Shown: piece by piece, positions 35,108 to 45,062 of the stretch
How the letters are laid out: each line of letters begins with the position of its first letter
How positions within the stretch are numbered: position 1 is the first letter of the stretch
Origin: Aquihabitans sp. G128
GTDB taxonomy: Bacteria > Actinomycetota > Acidimicrobiia > Acidimicrobiales > Iamiaceae
Assembly (NCBI RefSeq): GCF_019048865.1
Contig: NZ_CP077604.1
Coordinates: forward strand, 3,968,001-4,032,000
Direction of reading: 5' to 3'
DNA: 64,000 bases
The notes under the pieces: generated by a model
The model's input: only the letters and a program-made list of their open reading frames with translations
Told to the model about the DNA's origin: nothing
The model's database searches: none
Program-made: the position numbers and the translations under genes

Positions 35108-36586
35108 CTCCACCTCGGCCACGGGGCCCCGCCGCATGGCCTGGGCGTCGAAGATGCCCAGCGACGACCGGTCGGTCCGGCGGTCCCAGATGTAGGTGAG
35201 GACGAACCCGTCACCCTCGTCGTCGCCCGTGGGCACGAAGAAGCCCTCGCCCGACCGGCGGTCCGGGCCCGGGTCCCACACGTCCTCTTCGCCGGTCTGC
35301 AGGTCGAGGTGGCAGATGCCCTTCAGCTCGAAGCCGTGCTCGGCGTCGACGCTGGTGGTGGTGGCGAACCAGCCGTGGCGGTTGGCCCGGCCGAGGTGGC
35401 GGCGGTCGATGGTCGGCAGGTCCATCTCGCGGTCGGTGACCCGACGCTCGGCGACGGTCAGCTGCGCGCCCCCGGTGCCGATGCGCCACTCGGTGAGGTG
35501 TGATGGCACCAGGTCGCCCTTGGGGCCGAAGGCCTGCTCCAAGCGGTGCAGGTGGACCACCACGTCGTCGCCCTCGCGGTGGGCGTTGAGGCCGTGGAAG
35601 GCGAACCCGAGCGGCACGTCGGCCCAGCGGATGTCGGCGCCGCTGCCGTCGAGCGGCATGACCCCCACGCGGGACGGGCCCGAGGGGTCCCAGTGGAAGG
35701 GGATCGACGGGTTGGGGTTCTTGGCGTCGGCGCCGAAGACCACCGGTCCGATCCAGAACACGGCGTCCCGGTCGGTGACGGCGAAGTCGTGGATCATCGT
35801 CGCCGCGTCGACGGCGATCGGGCTGACCGTGTCGAGCACGCCCTTCGGGTCGGCGGCGTAGTAGGTCAGCCCCGGCTTCAGGAACTCGTAGCCGAAGAAG
35901 TGCATCCGGCCCGTGTCGGGGTCGATCTTCGGGTGGGCGGTCATGGTGGGGCCGAGCTTGCCGCCGTAGCCGAAGGCGCCCTTGGTGGAGAGGTCCCTCG
36001 GGTCGAGCTCGAACGGCCACCCGACCTCACCGGTGGTCAGGAGCTTGCCGGCGTGGTGGACCAGCGCCACGTTCGACTGGTTGTTGGCCTTGCCGGGGAT
36101 GCCGCCGAACTCGAGCAGGTCCTTGCCCGCCGCCTGCAGGGGGGGTCCGCACGTAGCGGTTGCGGTACCACTTGGCCCTGCCGCCGCCGAGCTGCACGCC
36201 GTGGACCATGCCGTCGCCCAGGAACCAGTGCAGCGACCTGCCGGTGGGCGGGTTCGAGCCGTTGCGGACGAACAGGCCCGACAGCGCCGCAGGGATCGAT
36301 CCCTTGACGCGGAGGTCCGTGAAGGTCTCCTCGGTGGTGACCGGGGCGAAGTTGCCCTGCTCCCAGTACGGGACGTCCGGGTCGTAGCCCGCCGACGCCC
36401 GCAGGCTGGTGGTGGTCGCCGCGGTGCTGCTCGGGCTGCCGGTCGCCCGGGGATCGTCGTCGCTGGCGCACCCGGCGAGCAGGCCCAGGCCCCCCCACGG
36501 AGATGCCTGCCGCGCCCAGGCCGAGGGCGCGGAGCACGTCACGGCGCGCTCCAGGCCTCGTCGTCGTTCCCCCGTGCTCGTCCCAC
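35048..36586 (-). pseudogene. Carotenoid oxygenase (RPE65/CCD family) with Tat-type lipoprotein signal; frameshifted
   Basis: The intact C-terminal part carries all four iron-ligand histidines of the family, in AHPKID, IHDFAV, FHGLNAH and GFHGLW. The N-terminal part ([40 protein letters not shown]) is typical of the family. The parts lie in different frames. Removing one base from the 7-G run at 36139-36145 joins them ([21 protein letters not shown]). Removing one from the 7-C run at 36490-36496 joins a twin-Arg signal ([14 protein letters not shown]) to a lipobox (LLAGC). A third slip near 36569-36573 would supply GTG 36586 behind a gagggga site. The enzyme should cleave carotenoids or apocarotenoids outside the membrane. 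Homopolymer assembly errors are likelier than true decay. Confidence 0.85.
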
Positions 36587-36703
36587 CGCGTCCCCTCGCT
36601 CCCGGCTCGGTCGGCGCTTCCCCTGCGCCGACGGCTGGCGAAGGTGTAGCACCTGCGGCGACCGAGGACGTGACCGGGAGCGGGTGCCCTCCGGGTGCGA
36701 CGG

Positions 36704-38881
36704 TCAGCGGGTGACGATGCGGCTGCGGTCGGTGCGCACGATCGGCCCGTCGGGCACGCCGTCACCGGCGAGGGTGACCTCGAGGGCGACCGGTCCGGGG
36801 CGCTCGGGGACCTCGATCGGCAGGGTGCCCACGCGGACCACCGAATCGGCCTCGACGTCGCCGCCGAAGCGCCACCGCTGCTCGCCGTCGGCCCACGTGA
36901 GCTTGGCGGTGACCTCGATGTCGGCCACCGGCACCCGGAGGTCCGAAACGACGTGGACGTCGAGGGCGTGGGTGGCCCCGGCCACCAGCTCGACGGGCAG
37001 CCGGTCGGCCACCACGATCACGGGGCGGCAGGCGTCGCGGAGCGCGGCGTAGCCGGCCTTGGGCACCCGCTCGTGGTCCAGGACCGACCACGACACGGCG
37101 GGGTGGCCGTCGGCGAGGTGGAGCTGGGCGAACCCGCCGGTGGGCCGGTACTTCAGGCGACGCAGGGTCTCGACGTGGTGGCGGAGCAGCTCGGCCTGGT
37201 AGGCCTGGGTGGCCTCCCGCCACGACGCGAACGACGGGTGGTCGGCCGGCGGCACCCGCTTGTCGAAGGTGGCCTTCTGCAGGCCGTGGGTGCGGGCGAG
37301 GCGATCCCAGTCGAGGTCGGGCCAGCGCTCGGGCTCCAGGAAGGCATCGGTCTCGGGCACGGCCTGGGCGCCGAACTCGGACACGAACCGCACCTGGCGG
37401 GGCACCAGGCGGGCGAACCCCGGCAGGTCGCGCTCGTCGCCGTGGTGCCAGCCGAAGGAGAGGTGGCTGTCGGTGCCGTCGAGCAGCGGCGGGTGGGGGA
37501 GCACGCCGGAGTGGGCGATCACGGGCCGGGTGCCGTCGGCCTTGTCGATGGCCCGCTTCACCGAGCGGTCGAGGATCGTCTTGTTCCAGGTGGGCAGCTC
37601 CTGGGCGGCCACGTACCGGCCCAGGTGGGCGGTGAGGTCGCTGCCCTCCGTCGCCGGGTCGAGGTCGAGCGCCAGCGGCTCGTTGTGGCCGCACCAGATG
37701 GCCACCGACGGGTGGTGGCCGAGCAGGTCGACCGCCTCGCGGGCCTGGCGCTGGGCCTGCTTGCGGATGGTCCGGGCGTAGCCCCGCTGCAGGGGGAAGT
37801 CCTGCCACAGCAGCATGCCGGCCTCGTCGGCGGCGTCGTAGAGCTCGGGCCGGGAGATGTGGGCGTGGATCCGCAGCAGGTCGAGGTTGGCGTCCTTGGC
37901 CAGCGTGACGTCGCGGCGCAGCTCGTCGGGCGTCGCGTCGGCCAGGGCCAGGCGGGTGGGCCCGAGGTTGGCCCCCTTGAGGAACAGCCGCTCGCCGTTG
38001 ACGTGCAGCACCCAGGCCCGGAGGTGCACCTGGCGCAGGCCGATGCGCCGGGTCAGCCGGTGGCTGGCCGGGGTGCCGTCGGGGAGCTCGTCGGCGCCCT
38101 CGGGGTGCGGGGTCACCTCGACCACGACGTCGTGCAGGACCGGCTCCCCCAGGGCGTGGGGCCACCACAGCTCGGGGTCGTCCACCCGGATGGTCCACTC
38201 GACCTGGTTCTCGCCGGCGGCCAGCCGCCGCACGTCGACCAGCTCGGTCTCGCCGACGGTGGACCGCAGCGTCACCTCGCAGGCGTCGGCGGCGTCGAGC
38301 ACGGCGCGGAAGGCCACCTGGGCGCGGGTCTCGTTGGCGTCGCGGCACAGCACCCGCAGGTGGCGGATGCGGACCGGTCCGGTGCGCTCGAGGCTCACCG
38401 GCCGCCAGATCCCTCCGGGGTTGGCGTCGGGGTCACCGCTGTCCCAGTCCTGGAACACCCCGGTGATGTTGCGCTTGGCGGCGCGGTCGCGCTGCGGGCT
38501 GCAGGTGACCTCGACCCCGAGGGCGTGCTCCCGCCGCTCCGCCAGGGCGCCGGTCACCTCGAAGGTGTGGGGGAAGAAGTAGCCCTCGGTGTCGCCCACG
38601 TAGCCGCCGTCGAGCCACACGTCGCCCTGGTAGAAGAGGCCGTCGAAGCGCAGCCACCACCGCTCGTCGCCCTGCGGGCCGTCGTGCTCGAAGGCGGTGC
38701 GGTAGAGCAGCGGCCCGTCTTCGTCGGCGAAGCCCTCGCTCCCGCGCCAGTGCCCGGGCACCGCGATGGGTGCCCAGCCCTGCTGCTCGGCCGCGGCGAG
38801 GTCGGCGGGGCCGTCGTCGAGCCAGGTCCGCCGCAGGTCCTCGTCGGCCACGATCGCCTGCCACGACCCCTCCAGTTCCAT
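36704..38881 (-). CDS. Glycoside hydrolase family 2, beta-mannosidase-like
   Basis: This encodes 725 residues from ATG 38881. The layout is GH2: an N-terminal sugar-binding jelly roll ([40 protein letters not shown]), an Ig-like domain, and a TIM barrel from about 300 ([17 protein letters not shown]). The acid/base Glu is in IWCGHNEP (E401), and SEFGAQ carries the nucleophile (E502). A C-terminal beta domain ends the protein. The WCGHNE and DFPLQ sequences resemble beta-mannosidases more than beta-galactosidases. No signal peptide is present, so it acts on imported oligosaccharides in the cytoplasm. It is divergent from the ATPase gene at 39000. Confidence 0.9.
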   Translation of the reverse strand: MELEGSWQAIVADEDLRRTWLDDGPADLAAAEQQGWAPIAVPGHWRGSEGFADEDGPLLYRTAFEHDGPQGDERWWLRFDGLFYQGDVWLDGGYVGDTEGYFFPHTFEVTGALAERREHALGVEVTCSPQRDRAAKRNITGVFQDWDSGDPDANPGGIWRPVSLERTGPVRIRHLRVLCRDANETRAQVAFRAVLDAADACEVTLRSTVGETELVDVRRLAAGENQVEWTIRVDDPELWWPHALGEPVLHDVVVEVTPHPEGADELPDGTPASHRLTRRIGLRQVHLRAWVLHVNGERLFLKGANLGPTRLALADATPDELRRDVTLAKDANLDLLRIHAHISRPELYDAADEAGMLLWQDFPLQRGYARTIRKQAQRQAREAVDLLGHHPSVAIWCGHNEPLALDLDPATEGSDLTAHLGRYVAAQELPTWNKTILDRSVKRAIDKADGTRPVIAHSGVLPHPPLLDGTDSHLSFGWHHGDERDLPGFARLVPRQVRFVSEFGAQAVPETDAFLEPERWPDLDWDRLARTHGLQKATFDKRVPPADHPSFASWREATQAYQAELLRHHVETLRRLKYRPTGGFAQLHLADGHPAVSWSVLDHERVPKAGYAALRDACRPVIVVADRLPVELVAGATHALDVHVVSDLRVPVADIEVTAKLTWADGEQRWRFGGDVEADSVVRVGTLPIEVPERPGPVALEVTLAGDGVPDGPIVRTDRSRIVTR

Positions 38882-38999
38882 CCGGACGACGCTACCGGTC
38901 GCCCACCACCCCCCGTTCTGGCGACCTCACCGCCGGGTCGCAGCGATCATCGGGTGGGCGGCGGACGCGGTGGGGGAGGGCGGCGATAGCGTCGGCCAG

Positions 39000-40406
39000 A
39001 TGTCGAACCGGGCTGCCACGATCGGTCAACTGCGCGACTCCGGGTGGGAGTCGATCCCCGTCAAGGAGGAGCTGCGCCGCAACGCCGTCGCCCGCATCCG
39101 GGCGGGCGAGCCGCTGGTCGACGCCGTGCTGGGCTACGAGGACACGGTCCTGCCCCAGCTGGAGAACGCCATCCTGGCGGGCCACGACGTCATCTTCCTG
39201 GGCGAGCGGGGCCAGGCCAAGACCCGCATGATCCGCTCGCTCACCGGCCTGCTCGACGAGTGGCTGCCGATCATCGCCGGCAGCGAGATCAACGACGACC
39301 CCTACGCACCGGTGTCGCGCCACGCCCGGGAGCTGGTGGCCGAGAAGGGCGACGACGCCCCCATCGACTGGATCCACCGCGACACCCGCTACGGCGAGAA
39401 GCTGGCCACGCCGGACACCTCCATCGCCGACCTCATCGGCGAGGTCGACCCCATCAAGGTGGCCGAGGGCCGCTACCTCTCCGACGAGCTCACCCTGCAC
39501 TACGGCCTCGTGCCCCGCACCAACCGCGGCATCTTCGCCATCAACGAGCTGCCGGACCTCGCCGAGCGCATCCAGGTCGGCCTGCTGAACGTGCTCGAGG
39601 AGCGCGACGTGCAGATCCGGGGCTTCAAGGTCCGCCTGCCGCTCGACGTGATCCTGTTCGCGTCGGCGAACCCCGAGGACTACACGAACCGGGGCCGGCT
39701 GATCACCCCGCTGAAGGACCGCTTCGGCGCCCAGATCCGCACTCACTACCCGCTCGACGTCGAGACCGAGATGGCCATCGTGGAGCAGGAGGTCCGCCCG
39801 CTCGAGGGCGATGGGCTCGAGGTGGTGACGCCGCCGTTCATGGCCGAGATCGTCTCCACCATCTCCCAGCTCGCCCGCCAGAGCAGCCACGTGAACCAGC
39901 GCTCCGGCGTCTCGGTGCGGCTCACCGTCACCAACGCCGAGACGCTGGTGGCCAACGCCGCCCGTCGCGCCCTGCGCGCCGGTGAGGACCAGGTCGTGCC
40001 CCGCGTGTCGGACCTCGAGGCCCTCGCCGCCTCCACCTCCGGCAAGGTCGAGCTCGACACGCTGGACGACGACGGCGGCGAGATCATCGAGCGCCTCGTG
40101 CAGGCGGCGGTCCTGCAGGTCTTCCGGGACCGGCTCGACGTGGGCCAGCTGCGCGGTGTGCTCGAGGCGTTCGACGACGGTCGGGTGATCCACGCCGGCG
40201 AGGACGTCGCCGCCGCCGACGAGGTCGCCCTCGCCACCGAGATCCCCGCCCTGCGTGATGCGGTCGTCGCCCTCGTCGAGGACGACGAGCGCCCGGGCGT
40301 GGTGGCCAGCGCCGTCGAGTTCGTGCTCGAGGGCCTGCACCTGTCGAAGCGGCTGAACAAGGACGCCGACCACCGGGGCACCCGGGCCACCTACCGGGCG
40401 CGCTGA
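39000..40406 (+). CDS. MoxR/ChlI-type AAA+ ATPase
   Basis: This encodes 468 residues from ATG 39000 (MSNRAATIGQLRDSG). Walker A is degenerate but present (LGERGQAKTRMIR), Walker B is IFAINELPDL, and sensor 1 lies in DVILFASANPEDYTNRGR. The core resembles magnesium-chelatase subunit I and MoxR proteins. A helical lid region (SSHVNQRSGVSVRLTVTNAETLVANAARRAL) and a C-terminal segment complete it. These ATPases remodel targets together with a VWA-domain partner; the VWA gene at 50051 is the only candidate in the window. The target is unknown. Confidence 0.88.
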   Translation: MSNRAATIGQLRDSGWESIPVKEELRRNAVARIRAGEPLVDAVLGYEDTVLPQLENAILAGHDVIFLGERGQAKTRMIRSLTGLLDEWLPIIAGSEINDDPYAPVSRHARELVAEKGDDAPIDWIHRDTRYGEKLATPDTSIADLIGEVDPIKVAEGRYLSDELTLHYGLVPRTNRGIFAINELPDLAERIQVGLLNVLEERDVQIRGFKVRLPLDVILFASANPEDYTNRGRLITPLKDRFGAQIRTHYPLDVETEMAIVEQEVRPLEGDGLEVVTPPFMAEIVSTISQLARQSSHVNQRSGVSVRLTVTNAETLVANAARRALRAGEDQVVPRVSDLEALAASTSGKVELDTLDDDGGEIIERLVQAAVLQVFRDRLDVGQLRGVLEAFDDGRVIHAGEDVAAADEVALATEIPALRDAVVALVEDDERPGVVASAVEFVLEGLHLSKRLNKDADHRGTRATYRAR

Positions 40407-40447
40407 GCCCGCCAGCACCCTCGGGCCGGGCGCGCGACGATGCGCCC

Positions 40448-40837
40448 ATGCTCGATCACCTCTCCATCCAGGTCGACGACTTCGCCGCCGCCGGCTCCTT
40501 CTACGACGCCGTCCTCGAACCGCTCGGCTACCGCCGGCTCATGGACTTCGACGGTGCGGCCGGGTACGGCGAGGCGTTCCCCAGCTTCTGGATCGGCACG
40601 GCCACGGACGCCATCCCGAACCGGCAGACCCACATCGCCTTCCAGGCGCCGAGCCGTGAAGCGGTGGAGGCGTTCCGGGACGCCGCGGTGGCCGTCGGCG
40701 CCGAGGTCCTCCACGAGGCGCGGGTCTGGCCCGAGTACCACCCCGGCTACTACGGCGCCTTCGTGCGCGACCCCGACGGCAACAACGTCGAGGCCGTCCA
40801 CCACGACTTCTCCGCTGCCCCGGAGGCGGACGGGTAG
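40448..40837 (+). CDS. VOC/glyoxalase-like metalloprotein
   Basis: This encodes 129 residues from ATG 40448. It has the two-repeat beta-alpha-beta-beta-beta pattern of the vicinal oxygen chelate superfamily. The starting LDHLSIQV has a metal-ligand His at residue 4, THIAFQA starts the second repeat, and FVRDPDGNNVEAVHH supplies the usual C-terminal Glu ligand. It could be a glyoxalase, dioxygenase or resistance-type enzyme; the substrate is not readable. It follows the ATPase gene by 41 bases, but no functional link is known. Confidence 0.88.
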   Translation: MLDHLSIQVDDFAAAGSFYDAVLEPLGYRRLMDFDGAAGYGEAFPSFWIGTATDAIPNRQTHIAFQAPSREAVEAFRDAAVAVGAEVLHEARVWPEYHPGYYGAFVRDPDGNNVEAVHHDFSAAPEADG

Positions 40838-40858
40838 CGCCGGCGGCCGGCTCGGCGC

Positions 40859-42094
40859 TCAGCCGCCGAAGGGCTTGGCGCAGTCCCAGGCCTGCTCGAT
40901 CTCCACCTTCTGGCGGCCGAGGTAGGCGTTCGGGTGCTCGCGGCGGCAGCGCCAGTCGGTGACCACCGGGCCCCACCCGACGCCCACGCCGGCCTTCCCG
41001 CCGGTGGCCTCGTTCGGGTTGTCGGGCTGCACGAGGTCGAGGCGGACCACGCAGAACAGCAGCTGCAGCGCCACCAGGCCCACGAGGAGCGCCGGCTTGC
41101 GGTGGAGGGCCACGGCCAGGGCCACCGCCAGGCACAGGAGGCAGGGCAGCAGGTGCGGCATCTTCCAGGGGAAGCGCACGAACAGCGCCTGGGAGAGCAC
41201 GAAGCCCGGGACGGCGAAGCGGACGAGCCACGAGGTGCGCCAGGTGCGCAGGGCGGCCCAGAGGGCGGGCACCGCGAACAGCAGGACCACGCTGGCCACC
41301 GGGCCGAGCAGCGTGAGGTCCTTGATGGCGGCCCGACCGAGCTGCACCACCAGGGTCGAGGTGGCGAAGTCGTTCTGGGCGAAGGCCAGCCCGCCCGCCG
41401 CCACCACCGAGGGGATGAACAGGACGGCGGTGACCACCGCGGCCACGGCTGCGGTCACCACGGCGCGCCGGCGCGACCTGGCCCGATCGGCGGTCGGGGC
41501 GTCGGTGTCGCCTGCGGCGACGGAGCTCGCCGGAGACCGGGGCTCGGTGAGCTCGGCCAGGAGCAGGGCGAGCACCAGGAACGCCGAGCCGATGCGGCAC
41601 CCCATCGACGCCGCGGCAAGTGCGCCGGCAAGCACGGGCCGGTCCGAGCGCAGGGCGAGGGCGGCGAGCACGACGAACAGGAGGGCGAAGACGTAGTCGG
41701 CGGTGGAGGTGGCGGCGACCAGGAACCACGGGTTGGCGGCCACCAGGGCGAGGGCCCACCGTCGGCCGGGGCCGAGGCCTTCGCGGGCGAGCAGGCGGTC
41801 GAGGGCCAGCAGCAGGCCGATGGCGGCGGCGATGGACGCCAGGTTGGTGAGCAGCGGTCCACCCACCAGGTCGAGCACGCCGACCACCAGCTCGTGCACC
41901 GGCGCCCCAGGGGCCCGGCTGGGGACGTAGGAGAGGTGGCGGGCGATGGCCCGACCGGAGCGGAACACGTTGCCGACGTCGAGGTCGTTGCCCGGCCCGG
42001 AGACGGCCATGGGGATCCCCACGACCAGGGCGAGCAGCCCTCCGGCGAGCAGCCAGCGGGTGGACTCGTCACGCACCCGCAGCCGTTCCAGCAC
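40859..42094 (-). CDS. Multi-spanning membrane protein (GT-C-like)
   Basis: This encodes 411 residues from ATG 42094. The first outer loop has SGPGNDLDVGNVFRSGRAIARHL, an acidic DLD motif placed as in GT-C transferases, followed by YVPSRAPGAPVHELVVG. About ten spans follow and a short soluble C-terminus with Cys and Trp (VTDWRCRREHPNAYLG). No signature fixes the donor or acceptor. Flanked by a VOC gene and a GNAT gene, it appears monocistronic. Confidence 0.72.
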   Translation of the reverse strand: MLERLRVRDESTRWLLAGGLLALVVGIPMAVSGPGNDLDVGNVFRSGRAIARHLSYVPSRAPGAPVHELVVGVLDLVGGPLLTNLASIAAAIGLLLALDRLLAREGLGPGRRWALALVAANPWFLVAATSTADYVFALLFVVLAALALRSDRPVLAGALAAASMGCRIGSAFLVLALLLAELTEPRSPASSVAAGDTDAPTADRARSRRRAVVTAAVAAVVTAVLFIPSVVAAGGLAFAQNDFATSTLVVQLGRAAIKDLTLLGPVASVVLLFAVPALWAALRTWRTSWLVRFAVPGFVLSQALFVRFPWKMPHLLPCLLCLAVALAVALHRKPALLVGLVALQLLFCVVRLDLVQPDNPNEATGGKAGVGVGWGPVVTDWRCRREHPNAYLGRQKVEIEQAWDCAKPFGG

Positions 42095-42186
42095 GATCGG
42101 CGAGTCTACGGACCCCGCCTCCAGCGGCCGGAGCGCCGGTCGGAACGCGCTGTCGTCAGGCCGCCCTCCTGGAGCAGGCTGCCGCC

Positions 42187-42826
42187 ATGCCTGTGCCCGC
42201 CGCTCCCGCCGCCGACCCCCACCGCTGGTACGCCCAGGAGGAGCTCACCGGCGCGCTCGTCCACCTCCGGCCCCTGCGCCACGAGGACGCGGCCGGCTTC
42301 CTCGCCGCCCTCCACGCCGGGAGCGGCGCCGACGCCGTGTACGAGTTCCTGGGCAAGGGCCCCGCCCCGGCCACCGAGGCCGCAGCACAGGCCGAGGTGG
42401 ACGCCGCCCTGCGCGCCCGGGCACGGGGCGAGCGCCTGGCGTTCGCCCAGGTCGACCTCGCCAGCGGCGAGCTCATCGGCACCACCAGCTACTACGAGGT
42501 CTCCCCGGCCTCGCGCTCGCTGGCGATCGGCCACACCTGGCTGGGCCGGCCGTGGTGGCGGACGGGGCACAACACCGAGTCGAAGCTGCTCCTCCTGGCC
42601 CAGGCCTTCGACGTGCTCGGCGCGGCGCGTGGTCTGGCACACCGACCTCCTCAACGAGCGTTCGCAGGCGGCCATCGCCCGCCTGGGTGCGGTGCGCGAG
42701 GGCGTGCTGCGCAAGCACCGCATCCGGGCCGACGGCACCTGGCGGGACTCCGTGCAGTTCGCCATGACCGACGACGACTGGCCGGAGGTGGCCGCCCGCC
42801 TCCGGCAGCGCCTGGCCGCCGGCTGA
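42187..42826 (+). pseudogene. GNAT-family N-acetyltransferase (RimJ/RimL-like), single frameshift
   Basis: ATG 42187 opens a protein with HLRPLRHEDAAGFLAAL and the acetyl-CoA fold region (IGTTSYYEVSPASRSLAIGHTWLGRPWWRTGHNTESKLLLLAQAFDVLG). Between about 42617 and 42632, in a GC-only tract, the frame moves by one. The remaining 65 residues (VVWHTDLLNERSQAAIARLGAVREGVLRKH ... ) continue in another frame to 42826. Together they give a normal GNAT of about 212 residues with the conserved N-x-x-S-x-x-A-I motif. One indel, probably from assembly, separates the halves. The likely substrate is a protein N-terminus or small amine. Confidence 0.85.
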
Positions 42827-42834
42827 GGGCCGGC

Positions 42835-44163
42835 TCAGCCGAGCTTCGAGAGCTGGGCGGCGGCGGTGAGCAGCCACAGCCCGCCCAGCCCGAGGGTGGC
42901 CAGCGGCAGGGGCCACCGCTTCGCCGAGCCCAGCACCACCAGGATCGAGAGCAGCCCGGCCTCGGTGCCCGCCCGCATGAACGCCGTGGCCCCGGACCAG
43001 AGGTAGCCGTTCAGCAGGAGCACCACCACCACGGCCGGCAACCAGGCGCACCGCTCCGCCAGCGGCGTCGCCGATCGGCGCCAGCACCATGCGGCCAGCC
43101 CGACGAGCAACACCAGGCCGGCCGCGGACAGCACCCGGAACGCTTCGTCGCCGCCGCTCGGCGGCAGGCTGTCCCGGGCCAGGTCCACCAACCCCACGAG
43201 CGGGCCGCTGAGGTTGTTGTCGCCGGACGACGTCAGCGGGAGCGCCCCGAACCGGGCCCGTTGGAGCAGCTGCCACGCGCCGAAGGCGACGAGGGCCACC
43301 AGTCCGGCGGCGGCGAGGCGAGGCCCGTCGCCAGGGGCGACTGCGGCGTCCGGCGCCGACGCCGGGGTGCGGGCTCCCACGGCGGCGCCGGGTGCCGACC
43401 CTTCGCGACGGTCGGCGGTGTCGGGCCCCGTGCCCAGCGCGGCGACCAGCGCGCCCGACGGCTGCCGGGCGGTCCACCAGGTGACCGCACCGGCGAGCAC
43501 GATCCCGGCGGGGATGGCGGCGGTGGTGTCCCGCGTGAGGACCGCTGCCGTGAGGAGCAGGCCGGCGGGCAGCCACCGCCGGTGGCGCAGGGCGAGGAGC
43601 CCACCGAGGGCGAAGGCCGACGCCACCAGCTCCGAGGTGTCGAGCGACAGGGAGTAGGCGAAGCCGGGCCAGAGCACCAGGGCCAGGCCCCAGGCGGCGT
43701 GGCGGCCCGAGGCGCGGGCCAGCCCGCCGCCGACGGCACCGACCGCCACCGCGGCGACGAGGTTGAGGCCCACCAGCGCCCACGGCACCAGGTCCGGGTC
43801 GCCGCCGCTGGCCACGAAGGCCAGCGCGCCGTAGCCCCAGCGGGCGTTGCGCAGCGAGGGCAGGTCGTAGGTCACCCCGCCGACCTCGCGGTCCTTCGAC
43901 CACGGGCTCACGCCCAGCCGGTAGAAGAACTGGCCGTCGAAGCCCTCGTCGGCCGCCTGGACCGTCAGCGATCCGGGAGCGGCGGTCGCCGAGGTGTTCG
44001 GCGGTGCGGCGTGCACGAGCAGCGAGGCGTCACCGCCGGCCCGCACCAGCAGGGCGCCCACGAACGCCAGCGCCAGCAGGCCGGCCAGCAGCGCCGGCAG
44101 CCACACCTGGTCGGGCAGCGCCCGCCCGGCGGGCCGTCGGTCGAGAGCAGCGGCCGAGGTCAC
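42835..44163 (-). CDS. Multi-spanning membrane protein with DGQFFYRL motif (GT-C-like)
   Basis: This encodes 442 residues from GTG 44163. After one span, the outer loop has DEGFDGQFFYRLGVSPW, a motif typical of a family of bacterial multi-spanning proteins related to GT-C glycosyltransferases, then YDLPSLRNARWGYG. About ten more spans follow, with TAAVLTRDTTAA in a central loop. A cytoplasmic Ala/Pro-rich insertion occupies about residues 235-285. The function is unknown; an envelope-sugar role is inference. It converges with the GNAT gene only 8 bases away. Confidence 0.74.
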   Translation of the reverse strand: MTSAAALDRRPAGRALPDQVWLPALLAGLLALAFVGALLVRAGGDASLLVHAAPPNTSATAAPGSLTVQAADEGFDGQFFYRLGVSPWSKDREVGGVTYDLPSLRNARWGYGALAFVASGGDPDLVPWALVGLNLVAAVAVGAVGGGLARASGRHAAWGLALVLWPGFAYSLSLDTSELVASAFALGGLLALRHRRWLPAGLLLTAAVLTRDTTAAIPAGIVLAGAVTWWTARQPSGALVAALGTGPDTADRREGSAPGAAVGARTPASAPDAAVAPGDGPRLAAAGLVALVAFGAWQLLQRARFGALPLTSSGDNNLSGPLVGLVDLARDSLPPSGGDEAFRVLSAAGLVLLVGLAAWCWRRSATPLAERCAWLPAVVVVLLLNGYLWSGATAFMRAGTEAGLLSILVVLGSAKRWPLPLATLGLGGLWLLTAAAQLSKLG

Positions 44164-44186
44164 CGGCCGACCCTATGCGGCGGTGC

Positions 44187-45062
44187 TCAGGCCGACGGGA
44201 GGGGAGCGGCGTCGGCGTCGGGGATGCCGTTGGCGAAGCCGCCCGGGCGCCGGCGGACGGCGCTGCCGCTGCGCCGCTCGATGCGGGTGGCCAGCAGCGA
44301 GAGCAACGAGCAGAGCACGACGTAGACCGCTCCCACCACGATGGCCACCGGGATGATCGGCCGTCCGAAGCGGGACTCGTCGGTGATGCCCTGGCCCTCG
44401 AAGAGCAGCTCCTGGAAGCCGATGACGAAGCCCAGGGCGGTGTCCTTCAGCACCACCACCAGCTGGCTGATGATGGTGGGCAGCATCGCCCGCACGGCTT
44501 GGGGGAACAGCACGATGCGCAGCGTCTGCGCCCGGGTGAGCCCGATCGCCGAGGCCGCCTCCTGCTGGCCCTTGGGCACCGCCACCACGCCCGCCCGGAA
44601 GATCTCGGCCAGGACCGAGCCGTTGTAGACGGTGAGCCCGAACACCACGCACCACAGCAGGGGGATGCTGGTGTCGAGCAGCGGCTTGGCGCCCAGGTAC
44701 GGGAAGTACATGAGCACCACCACCGGCAGGGCCCGGAACACGGTGACGACGGCGGTTGACGGCCAGCGGACCCAGGCGCGCGTCGACAGGCGGCCGACGG
44801 CCAGGCCGAGGCCCAGCACGATCGACAGGAAGGCGGCGATGGCGAAGGCCTTGAGCGTGGTGATCAGGCCGCGGAGGAGGTTGCGCTGGATGCCCTCGTA
44901 CTCGATCCACTCCCACCGGCGGCCCTCGAACTGGCCGCTGGCGTGCAGCCGGGACACGGCCACGAAGGCGATGAACAGCACCAGCACGGCGCCCAGCACC
45001 GTGAGGACGGCGTTGCGGCGCTTTGCCGCCGGGCCGGGCTCGTCGAACAGGACCGAGCTCAT
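44187..45062 (-). CDS. gluD: Glutamate/polar amino-acid ABC transporter permease (GluD-like)
   Basis: This encodes 291 residues from ATG 45062, overlapping the previous gene's stop (ATGA). The HisMQ-type permease signature with the EAA loop is AEIFRAGVVAVPKGQQEAASAIGLTRAQTLRIVLFPQAV, where the cytoplasmic loop docks on the ATPase. About five membrane spans and a basic C-terminal tail are visible. Gene order ATPase, binding protein, permease, permease matches gluABCD of corynebacteria. It pairs with the 45059 permease to form the channel. Substrate assignment to glutamate or aspartate is by operon similarity, not by residues. Confidence 0.9.
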   Translation of the reverse strand: MSSVLFDEPGPAAKRRNAVLTVLGAVLVLFIAFVAVSRLHASGQFEGRRWEWIEYEGIQRNLLRGLITTLKAFAIAAFLSIVLGLGLAVGRLSTRAWVRWPSTAVVTVFRALPVVVLMYFPYLGAKPLLDTSIPLLWCVVFGLTVYNGSVLAEIFRAGVVAVPKGQQEAASAIGLTRAQTLRIVLFPQAVRAMLPTIISQLVVVLKDTALGFVIGFQELLFEGQGITDESRFGRPIIPVAIVVGAVYVVLCSLLSLLATRIERRSGSAVRRRPGGFANGIPDADAAPLPSA

